NCBI GenBank assembly: GCA_003427395.1 | Contig: BFEA01000386.1 | Location: forward strand, 643,985-668,869 | Direction: 5' to 3' | Length of the DNA stretch: 24,885 nucleotides | Source: Chara braunii | Taxonomy: Eukaryota > Streptophyta > Charophyceae > Charales > Characeae | Shown here: positions 17,537 through 24,885 of the stretch, one piece after another | Numbering within the stretch: position 1 is the first letter of the stretch | How the letters are laid out: every line of letters begins with the position of its first letter | Translations under genes and position numbers: made by a program | Notes under the pieces: generated by a model | What the model saw: the letters and a program-made list of their open reading frames with translations, nothing else | What the model was told of the DNA's origin: nothing | Database searches by the model: none

Positions 17537-17631
17537 GAGTCGCCCGGGTCACCCTGTTTTCCCGGGCGGCCCGACCATGCAAGGACCAGGGAAGGCCCTA
17601 CTAATGGTCCCGACCCACTCTGGTAGCCTAG
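17537..17631. mobile_element. Left-truncated copy of the TAGGCTACC element
   Basis: CGCCCGGGTCACCCTG, TTTTCCCGGGCGGCCCGACC and ATGCAAGG here closely match 15846-15892 of the first copy (CGCCCGGGTCCC, TTTTCCCAGGCGGTCCGACC, GTGCTAGG). The right end ACTCTGGTAGCCTA (17618-17631) matches the right end of the first copy. The outer left terminus is missing and the interior is deleted, leaving about 95 bp. Confidence 0.65.
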
Positions 17632-18020
17632 TTCCCAACACATTTTGTTTCCTTCCCAGCACATTTTGAACCTACGGGTTAGCGAAGTGTTTGCAAAATT
17701 TTCATCTTTACCTAGTAATTTTTCTATTGCCACTTTTTTGCCCCCCCCCTTAAGGGTGGCCAGAGTGTCGTATGATCCAGGCACTCCGTCCTAGTTCATA
17801 CGACAACCGCTTTCGAATTATAAGAGTCGGCAAATGGGTCCGACATCCCTCACATCATGTGAAAAGGTTACAATTTATTCCAAAGCTACACTACAAATTG
17901 AACGAAATGACAAAATCCCTATTGTGCACAACACAGATTACCTAAAGAAAGAAAAACATCAAAAACAAACCCTACAAAGGCAAAACCTACCACCCCTGAG
18001 AATCACCCAAACCTGAGATC
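17632..18020. other. Region without recognised gene
   Basis: About 390 bases with a C run at 17742-17750 and A-rich sequence after 17940. No coding or structural signal. Confidence 0.5.
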
Positions 18021-18022
18021 CA

Positions 18023-18490
18023 CCCTGCCACCCGCGTGGCAGGGGTCTGTGACCGCAGACCCCGCAAACCCACCCACCTCCTTGCGATTCAAAGCAGATC
18101 ACTCCATCCTCTATGTTGCCTACCCTAAAACACCAACTCCCTCCATGATCGTGCATCAGCAACCCTCAGAACTACCCTACTCCCCATTCGGTAGGGGCCA
18201 AAGGCCCCGCAAAGCCCACCCACCTCCTTGCGATTTAGGGTATTCCACACCCCCGTCCACGTGCACTCCCCAAATGGCGTCTTCATCTCTCTCCATGATG
18301 AAGATCCTACGGAGCGACGCTCTCCCGTCCATAAGAAAAGGATGATAGCAAAGACCCAAAGCACTTGTGGAGAAACGAACGTGATTCCGAAACATCAACG
18401 AACTTGCACGAATGCCCTACCACCTGCGCGATAAGGGTCGAAAGACCTTGCAAACCCACCCTCCTCCTCGCGATTTAGAACAAACTGCTC
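18023..18490. repeat. Three copies of a multi-hairpin repeat
   Basis: Units start near 18023, 18175 and 18415. Each has a CCCT...AGGG stem (CCCTGCCAC/GTGGCAGGG in unit 1, CCCTAC/GTAGGG in unit 2). A second stem overlaps or directly follows it: GGGGTCTG/CAGACCCC, then GGGGCC/GGCCCC with loop AAA, then GGTC/GACC with loop GAAA. The constant stretch GCAAACCCACCCACCTCC follows with small changes. In units 1 and 2 CGCAA and TTGCG close a third hairpin. The helices differ in sequence between units but still pair, suggesting selection on structure or an origin from a structured RNA. The coding strand and function are unknown. Confidence 0.6.
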
Positions 18491-18597
18491 CCCCATTCAG
18501 CATCAACCCCCGAAAAGCCCCGCTGCCCACCATGATAGGGTCTTCGCAGAGTGACACTCCCATGTTTATCTCTCCACTTCACAATCAACCACACAAC

Positions 18598-18799
18598 AAA
18601 CGGGAAAACCAAAAAACGAAAAAGCAAAAAGCAAAATTGCTAATTGTAACTCTTAAACCTAATCTAATAACAATTAACAATTGCGCCTAAAACGGCAACC
18701 AAAACAGAAAACAGGAAAACCAAAAAACGAAAAGGCAATAACCAAAATCACTAATTAGACTCTTAACCTCATCTAACAACAATTAACAATCACGCCTAT
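18598..18799. repeat. Tandem duplication, period 111 bp
   Basis: AAACGGGAAAACCAAAAAAC at 18598 recurs as AAACAGGAAAACCAAAAAAC at 18709. Both copies continue through ACTCTTAA, CCTAATCTAATAACAATTAA (CCTCATCTAACAACAATTAA in copy 2) and CGCCTA. The copies are about 85 percent alike by eye. Confidence 0.8.
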
Positions 18800-19378
18800 A
18801 GCATCAGTGGAAAACGATCACATCACGGAAAAAAATCCTCTATCATGATGAGGAAGAAGCTTGCCAACAGTTGCCAAAAATGAACTGAGCACAACCCTAT
18901 CATGTCGAAGTCGCCCACGCCTTCACAGCAACAAGGGAACTAAGACCAGAGTCGCAACAGTCCTTGTAAGCGTCTTCCAATAAGCAATGGCTCCAACTCC
19001 ATCACCATCCGGCACTAGCAATCCACAAAGCTACATATCTAAGACCAGGGGGCCGAAGCCCCTGATCAAGCTTCGTTTATGGTATGCTGACGGCTAGCAA
19101 ACCCTGCCTCGCGGTCAGCCACACATGGGACTCTCTCCCTTTGCGACCTCATGAGGATTGTCGGCTCCAACCGACCAAGGCCGGCCATAGCAAGGGGCAT
19201 AGTAATACCCCCGATGGACAACAAGCCATCCAGCGCCCACACGCACGCTTCATCCCCTTGCGTCCGTGCCATCCCGCCGGTGAATTCTGGCATGCATGCA
19301 ATGCCTACGTTGCGCTGCGTGCGTTAGCGATCCCCCGCCTGTTGCCGCCGCCCACATTCTCATATCCTATACACATTT
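18800..19378. other. Region without recognised gene
   Basis: No credible gene. GGGGC-CGAA-GCCCC at 19049-19062 is a small hairpin reminiscent of the second stem of the 18.0-18.5 kb repeat, but the constant flanking sequence of that repeat is absent. Confidence 0.45.
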
Positions 19379-19655
19379 TAACCTCATGGGAATAGCGAAA
19401 TGCTGCAAAAAGTTTTGGAAAGTCAGGAAAAAAGTAATTTTTTCAATCCTCCCTTGCCTATTTATTTATTTATTAAAATTTTTGATTTGCGACATTTTGA
19501 AAGTTTAGTGTACTTTTTCTGTCTTTCCTTATTGGCACATATTGACCTCATGGGGGGAAATGCTGCCAAAAGTTTCAAAAATATAAATAACTTTCCTACT
19601 CCTCAATTTTTTATTTATTTAAATGTTTTGAAATTTCACCATTTATTCCTCCCCT
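19379..19655. repeat. Tandem duplication, period about 164 bp
   Basis: TAACCTCATGGG at 19379 and TGACCTCATGGG at 19543 begin two diverged copies. Both continue with GAAATGCTGC, AAAAGTTT, CTCC or CTCA, TATTTATTTA and a TTTTGAAA segment. Confidence 0.7.
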
Positions 19656-20099
19656 CCCCCCCTTCTCCCTCTATGGTTGTTATTTTTCGTTTTCTTAATT
19701 AGGTTGCCGCTTCTCCACCCTAACCTCCTCAAAACTCAATTAGGGTCTTATTAGGGCTTAGGCTCCTCCCACCATCTCTTTCTTACCGTCCTACTCCTCC
19801 ACCACCCTAGATCCAGACACTCCCCCCCCCTTGGCCGGCTTCATGCCACCATCTCACGAGCAATCGCAATTTCTGGACTTCGCTGACTCCTCACTAATCC
19901 CTCTGTTCCCTCGCACTTGCTGGTGTACTCCTCTTCCTACCTCTCACACCTCCTTCCTTTCCATCTCCCATCATGTCTACCTCGCTTCCTCCTCTGCCCA
20001 CAAACGCGAGAAATTATGAGAAGGCCCCCATGACTCCTACCATTTCTCAATTGATCAACGAGATCGTGTCCTGAGCAAAAATCCCTGCAACCCAAATGA
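19656..20099. other. C/T-rich region, no gene recognised
   Basis: CT-rich DNA with short unassigned frames, including one on the plus strand at 19831-20019. Nothing recognisable, though it may be upstream sequence of the short frame that follows. Confidence 0.4.
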
Positions 20100-20243
20100 G
20101 TTTGGCACCTTGGCGTGGATTCAACCTCTACTTTGATATGGATCAATATTGACAACCTAAGGAGCGCTAACTTTGAAATTTTTTGGGTCAATGACCTATT
20201 CAGCACTCTCAACATTCCACACGACAAACCACTTAAAAGGTAA
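20100..20243 (+). other. Possible coding fragment, unrecognised
   Basis: A 47-codon frame reads VWHLGVDSTSTLIWINIDNL and continues NFEIFWVNDLFSTLNIPHDKPLK. Its balanced, protein-like composition stands out from the low-complexity surroundings. It follows a TGA at 20097 and ends just after AAAAG-GTAACC, which could be a splice donor. It may be an exon scrap or part of a transposon protein. I do not recognise the family and the evidence is only compositional. Confidence 0.2.
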
Positions 20244-20397
20244 CCTACATGGTCAAAAGAAGCATTAGGTTCAAACTTTTTGACTTCTTTTTAAGTGATT
20301 ATATCTCATACTCATGTGCTATTAGTTGCTCATATAGTACACATTTTGTGAAAATCATGTATTTTTTTCGTTTTTTTTGAAACAGTTTGAAGATGCA

Positions 20398-20520
20398 TTT
20401 TTTTTGAAAACGACTCCCCCTACTAGGAGAGGTGGTAAGAGCACCCTCCCCTAGTGGACTTCTGGTTGCTTCAGTCAATTGGCGGGAGGACATCTGCTGG
20501 AAAATGGGTTCAACGTCTCA
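20398..20520 (-). mobile_element. Copy of dispersed LINE-type 3' tail (SINE-like)
   Basis: T tract 20398-20405, core 1 GGTGGTAAGAGCACC at 20431-20445, and core 2 at 20474-20519 with GGGAGGACATCTGCTGG and GTTCAACGTCTC. The distance between core starts is 43 bases. Around core 1, CCTACTAGGAGAGG pairs with CCTCCCCTAGTGG, with one bulge and one mismatch. The order matches the LINE 3' end and the 10.5-kb copy, but no LINE coding sequence is attached. Confidence 0.6.
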
Positions 20521-22177
20521 TTATAAAATTTGGGTTTTGAATACAATTCCTCTTGCCAATATTGATTGAGAAGGTGGATTTGGGAGATGAGGGGGGCTCT
20601 TCCTCCCAACTGTGGGGCGCTTAACAACACCTTGTCTACCTAACCCCCCTGGCCTCCCTTGAGGCAGCATTCAAAAATAATGCAAAGGATCTGAGGATAA
20701 AGCATTCCGGTTTGTGCAAGGGATCTGAGGTGTGGAAAAAGATTTTGGGAGCTGCAAGGTATCTAGCTACACTTGCCCCCTATCCCCTCTTGCTTCTTCC
20801 GACGTCCACACACAAACCTCTTACTACCCACTACACTCTCACCCAACCTCATGTAATGCAACCTGGGACAAAGGGGGGGAGGGGGGAAAAAGGTCTAAGA
20901 AATCTATGGGGACGAATCGGTACAAAAGCATCAGTCTTGGTCGAGACGTGGAAGAGGAGGTGGTCATTCTGCATCAGTCTTGTCTGGTCTGTGCCCCGTC
21001 CCCTTTAGCACTCCACCTCAGCAATCCAACCAGCATGCACCTTGCCCAATCCATGCTGAGTTGGTTAATAATGGTATGAGTTTCCTTTTTAGTGTTTAAA
21101 AATGTCATCTTGTCTTTTACCAGATCCTATTGAGTTGTTATATCTATTTGGATTTTTTGTTAAACTGTATTAGCGACGATTGGGCCTTCTAAGCGCATGC
21201 CCTCCATTTCGAAAGTGCAACGGTGCCACCAGAGGGTCCACATAATGGCCGTTTGACCAATTCTGAACATATTGCTAGCAATGGTGCTAGTGTGACGTGG
21301 GGGCCTATGTACCTGAACGACTCCTGAGTGCCCCTTTCTCCTCCCCCCTCCCCCCCCTCCTCCTCTTCTCTTCCCATCCCAATCTCTTCCGTTTTTTTTT
21401 TGGGATAACCGAGCATCGGGTAAGGATGTGTGGGTCTAATGGCCGCCAAGGGCCCTCAAATTCGAAGCGTTTTTGTGTTCCAGAATATCGAAACTTTCAA
21501 TTTTTTTTCTTGTAAATTTTACGAAGGAACTACACGCGCCAGAGTAGGAACACTGAAATTTGGTTCAACAGTTGAGAATTTCTGAAATTTACAAGCATGC
21601 TTTCTGGCGATGTGTCTTTTCAATACAATCGTTCAGAATTCATCCCAGAAAGCCACGTGAATCTTCGGGAGAAGTAGAAATCGGTGTAGGAATGCGCGAG
21701 TTTTTTTTTTTGTGATCGGAATTTGCATTTGAATTCTTTTCCAATCTTGAATTAGATTTAGGAATTAAGCACGTCCTCAGTCAAACGCAACATAACTGTT
21801 TCGGTGCCTTTTTGGTTTACACCAACGCTATGCATGCAAGCTTCCCATGTCCCCCGTTGTAACTTGAACCATCTTCCGTTCTTCCTTCTTCGCGCTTTCT
21901 TTCTCTACCCGTAACTGTTCTCCTTCCCCTCCATTCACACTTTTTTTCCTTCTTGGTTCGACTGAATCTTGGTCTTGCTTCACGCTGCTTCGTGTTCTCC
22001 TCCTTCCCGCCTTTATCTTTGTAAAGGAGGACCCTATCGTTCCCCCAAGCCTTCGAGAAATTGGGCGGTAGCGTGTAAGCAGGCTCTCCCAAGGCAAACT
22101 TTTGTCCCCCTCTTCCTCTCCCATCCGTCTACCCCATCTCTGTTCCTCCTATCTATTCCCCCTCCTTCTTCTCGCAA
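20521..22177. other. Long region without recognised gene
   Basis: About 1.65 kb. Open frames of up to 115 codons exist on both strands (for example 20732-21079 and 21828-22124), but none has family resemblance or balanced composition. CT-rich stretches lie at 21325-21400 and 22090-22175. I see no transposon ends or hairpins of note. Confidence 0.5.
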
Positions 22178-22215
22178 CTATAAAACCCCCAAGCGCATCT
22201 GAAAAACTCTCTCGA
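22178..22215 (+). promoter_or_regulatory. Possible TATA-type core promoter
   Basis: CTATAAAAC (TATAAAA at 22179-22185) follows a pyrimidine-rich tract of about 85 bases, and about 30 bases downstream lies a possible start region (AACTCTCTCG). This layout occurs in plant promoters and LTRs. The downstream sequence has no convincing gene, only an 84-residue frame at 22444-22698, so the call is tentative. Confidence 0.25.
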
Positions 22216-22848
22216 AATACATCATCGAGCTGCACGATAGTAGTGGCTAGATGAAGTGGTGATTAGCGGGTCGCAAAGTCTTGACGAGCTGGCTGCAGTC
22301 ATACGAGGCTGTGCGCTGGACTGACGTGACAGACTGTGGGATCTGGACGATTCAGCGTAATGATTGAGTTAGTGGGCTGGCGAGTGCTGAGAGATTAATG
22401 GATGGTACGTGACTGTGGACATACGGTTGCCTGATCTTGGGTCATGGCACGAGAGCAAAACGCCTTGCACCTTGTTTTTTTTTGGTTCTTTTTCTGCAAA
22501 CTACTTTTCGGAGCTCTGTCCATAGTTGTATGCCAATTTTTCTCTTTTGGTTATGAGCGAGTGTATACTTTCCTTCAAGTTTTTTTTCTCTCTCCTTCTT
22601 TCCATGAATGTATGCGTTTATGTATGATTGTATGTCGTCGTATAAGGATGGATGTGAATGCGCATCTTTGTCGGGTCATAAATCTCGTAAGGCGATGATC
22701 ATTATAGCACTTGAATCAGCGCCGGATCGTCAGCTCAAATGCATGTCTGCCTTTTTCTTGTGGAATTAGTGCACTAGTAATGGATATATGCGACTTTGAT
22801 TTATTTCCTTCTTTTTGATGATTGTATCGGGGAGTGTACTCCACGCCG
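22216..22848. other. Region without recognised gene
   Basis: A frame at 22444-22698 encodes 84 residues rich in Phe, Leu and Cys without a recognisable domain. The rest is unassigned. Confidence 0.4.
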
Positions 22849-22934
22849 TCAATCGATTGACTCAACACATCCCATTATTTTGATCGAAGGAAATAATGTG
22901 GAACTTTGCCATGAATCAATCGATTGAAGGCACG
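22841..22934. repeat. Imperfect palindrome with duplicated TCAATCGATTGA
   Basis: The 12-bp palindrome TCAATCGATTGA occurs at 22849-22860 and 22916-22927. Between them CATTATTT (22873-22880) and AAATAATG (22891-22898) form a perfect 8-bp stem. Outer flanks also roughly pair (CACGCC with GGCACG). The whole is about 94 bp and could be a small fold-back element. Confidence 0.6.
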
Positions 22935-23471
22935 TAATCCTCTCGACTTCTCTTATTTTGATCATCTGCTGAGATCTATGCTCCTTTGGTAATGAGGAAT
23001 GCTAATCCCCATGCATCGACTCTGTAAATTTTGTTGATGTCACCTAGAGAGTAACCCCACCTTATGTGCTTCTCCCTAGGAGAAACCCATGCGATTGAAC
23101 TTGGAAGAACTTCTTCTGGAACTCTTCCATTAATTTTCCGGGTGAACCTCCGCCCCGAGGAACATCGAAATTGAAGGATACTTCGAATTAATCCATAACC
23201 ACCCAGATTTTGTCATTCTTTTTTATTTTTGAGCGGTGGATGCATGTGGATCGACCACGTGGACCCAGTCATTGGGACGTCAACTTTTTAAGCCTGCTCA
23301 GCTACCTTCCCGTACAATGAGGACACGACACGTGTCTGTAAGTGGGACATACGAGAAGTTGTCGCCAAGATAGGTGACCCTTATTACTTTTCATCGGAAG
23401 CCCGCTGTTTAAGATTTGTAAATGTTGGTTCTGTGATAGTTGATAGTCACTTTCTCCCTTATTCTGTTTTA
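22935..23471. other. Region without recognised gene
   Basis: No credible ORF or repeat. The boundary to AT-rich DNA after about 23460 marks the next element. Confidence 0.5.
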
Positions 23472-23474
23472 CTT

Positions 23475-23996
23475 CAACAGAAAAATTCCCAAGCGAAATG
23501 AAAGTTGAAAAAAAAACCCATAAAAAACAAATCCTTCATATTTATAAATTATCATTCCAACGTTCGTCAAATTCTAAAATTTTCAGTTTTATTTGATAAT
23601 TTCCCGTCTAAATATGAGTTTTCCCTTCCAATTACATCTATTTGTTTAAGATGGAATGAAAGTCTGAACGAGTTCATGAAATGTTTTAATTAAACTTTCA
23701 TTCTACTACAACAAATATCTTCTAATTTAGATTGGATTAACCTATGTATGACTAAAAATCCTTACTTAGAATTACATTCCAATTAAAATATTTCATGAGC
23801 TCGTCTAGACTTTCATTCCATCTCTGGCATGTAGTTCAAATAAGAAGGGATATCCCATTCTTGGAAGGAAAGTTTTCAAGTAAAACGAAAAATTGTAAAA
23901 TTGGAATGAAAATTTTAAAGATGAAATTAAAATTTAAAATTTAGAATGTAATTTTACTATAGAATTATTATTTAATTTTGGAAACTTTTTCTGTTG
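23475..23996. mobile_element. Palindromic MITE-like element
   Basis: The termini CAACAGAAAAA (23475-23485) and TTTTTCTGTTG (23986-23996) are perfect inverted repeats. Inside, 23650-23691 and 23781-23822 form 42-base arms with only four differences, all transitions. Both pairs share the same centre (about 23736), so the element is a 522-bp fold-back structure with more diverged middle arms. CTTCAACA occurs at the left edge (23472-23479) and just beyond the right edge (24001-24008), a possible 8-bp target duplication, though the left copy overlaps the terminus as I drew it. The interior is very AT-rich with no coding capacity. Confidence 0.7.
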
Positions 23997-24009
23997 TTTC
24001 CTTCAACAA

Positions 24010-24511
24010 GTTGATCATCGTTCCGTGACCGACTGATGCACCCCACTGACCTCGTACTCTGTGCAACGATTGTCGCTGCATAGAGCGCTTTCCGGCCAAG
24101 GGATTTCACTATCGAACACGTGGCGAGGTGGAATACAAGCAAAAAGCAGTAAGACTGCGACCCTCAAACTCAGATTCGGAGCTTTGTGATAAGCACTGTA
24201 GCTCCCTTGTAAGAAACTGATATCGGACGTGAGTTCCCCCGCCCTTCCGACCCAAAAAGGGACGTCGCCCCACGCGCATTGAGGTTCAAAGATACTTTTT
24301 GGACTAAGTGACCGTTAAGAAAGAGCCCGCTTCCCTAACCTCTTCGCCTATTGTTTATCGCTCCATTTTTGGGACCACATGAGAGATTTCAGTTATGTTT
24401 GTCTCTACACTCAATTTTCCAAAAATCATTGGCACACACCATTTTGCCACTTTCCGAGCCCTTTTTCGCGCTTAAGTCACTCCAACAAGGAAAGCAGAGC
24501 AGGGTGTGAGG
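24010..24511 (+). mobile_element. Putative LTR end and flank of a plus-strand LTR retrotransposon
   Basis: The sequence becomes GC-richer than the preceding MITE and leads into a primer-binding site at 24513. It should therefore contain the 5' LTR, but I cannot identify the TG start, and the distance to the PBS of the nearest plausible CA end (AGCA near 24501) is unusual. Assigned by position relative to the PBS and gag-like frame. Confidence 0.3.
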
Positions 24512-24512
24512 T

Positions 24513-24525
24513 TGGTATCGGAGCC
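24513..24525 (+). other. Primer-binding site, variant initiator Met tRNA type
   Basis: TGGTATCGGAGCC differs by a single A-to-G from the TGGTATCAGAGCC complement of initiator-Met tRNA. It lies 137 bases upstream of a Met codon that opens a gag-like frame, the expected arrangement. Confidence 0.55.
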
Positions 24526-24661
24526 GATAGTTGTCAGTTTTCAGAAATAGCAAGACAAGCTGGCGAGAGGGCGAAGATCGGGAAGATCAGATGTAACCCG
24601 ATCGACTCCAAGCCCTCCCATTACACGAAGCCGATCGACGAAATCGATAGCAGAAACCGTT

Positions 24662-24885
24662 ATGGCCAACGCTCCCGCCCCCCGATTGGTGCTAGTTAGT
24701 TGAATGACCTTTCCCTTCTACGCTAATCATACTCATCCAGAGGCATGACTCGAAGCTATTGAGGCCCAGGGCTATGTCGTGGGTGATTGACCCAAGATGA
24801 TTTGGTTGCTTTTGGAAAATTCCGCGCATGATTGGTTAAAATGCCATGTATGGGTATTGGGCAACATAAAGACTGCCTTCCACAC
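24662..24885 (+). pseudogene. Gag-like frame with three stops, runs off the window
   Basis: From the ATG at 24662 one frame continues to the window edge, interrupted by TGA at 24701, 24746 and 24788. The later part reads LEAIEAQGYVVGD, then PKMIWLLLENSAHDWLKCHV and WVLGNIKTAFH. This resembles the Retrotrans_gag pattern, in which a K...L.g.A..W segment is followed by W..fk.aF. All three stops are one transition from CGA or TGG. The match is by eye and short, so a different gene is possible. The rest of the element would lie beyond 24885. Confidence 0.4.

Noticed and set aside
20431-20519. tRNA-derived SINE head on the plus strand (GGTGGTAAGAGCACC resembles a D-arm; GGGTTCAACGTCTC resembles a T-arm)
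   Set aside because: The distance between the two boxes is about 70 bases, much more than in tRNA. The oligo(T) tract is on the wrong side for a plus-strand element, and the same cores end a minus-strand LINE. A tRNA ancestry of the tail cannot be fully excluded.

Overview
The window is eukaryotic repeat-rich DNA, almost certainly from a plant-lineage (streptophyte) nuclear genome. The reasons are a DUF659-type BED/hAT transposase, a LINE with a C-terminal reverse-transcriptase zinc-binding domain, primer-binding sites complementary to initiator-Met tRNA, and long homopolymers and microsatellites, with no operons or bacterial signals. The style of the LINE and hAT proteins reminds me of charophyte algae such as Chara, but that is an unverified impression. 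I found no intact host gene. Every recognisable coding region is a decayed transposable element.

Layout. 1-2.4 kb: AT-rich intergenic DNA with CA and CT microsatellites and a tRNA-like sequence on the minus strand (about 1285-1352). 2.4-2.5 kb: a copy of a dispersed retroelement tail. 2.67-4.46 kb: a broken ORF with a proline-rich first part and a coiled-coil second part. 5.39-5.67 kb: a second tRNA-like stretch and a G-quadruplex-prone tract. 6.08-8.94 kb: a 5'-truncated LINE on the minus strand with a zf-RVT domain, a 3'UTR stem-loop and a poly(A) tail. 9.3-10.6 kb: a copia-like LTR/PBS junction on the minus strand, then another tail copy. 11.04-12.48 kb: a GA/T-rich complex minisatellite with seven copies of a core module. 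12.48-12.99 kb: a 504-bp alternating CAAT/ATTG palindrome bounded by 14-bp perfect inverted repeats. 13.07-15.72 kb: a long hAT transposase pseudogene, in one frame across 2.6 kb, carrying ten stops. 15.83-17.63 kb: a cluster of hAT-like non-autonomous elements, one nested in another. 18.02-18.79 kb: three copies of a multi-hairpin repeat and a 111-bp tandem duplication. 19.38-19.65 kb: a 164-bp tandem duplication. 20.4-20.5 kb: a further LINE-type tail. 22.8-22.93 kb: a small imperfect palindrome. 23.47-24.01 kb: a 522-bp palindromic MITE-like element. 24.0-24.885 kb: the start of an LTR retrotransposon on the plus strand (PBS, leader, broken gag-like frame) running off the window.

How the parts fit. 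The strongest cross-link is a shared 3' tail of two spaced sequence cores placed next to an oligo(T) tract. It occurs at the LINE 3' end and at two other loci, with a partial fourth copy, which is the arrangement expected if short elements borrow a LINE's 3' end for retrotransposition. Decay in the coding relics is dominated by stops reachable by a single C-to-T or G-to-A transition, which fits deamination of methylated, silenced transposons.
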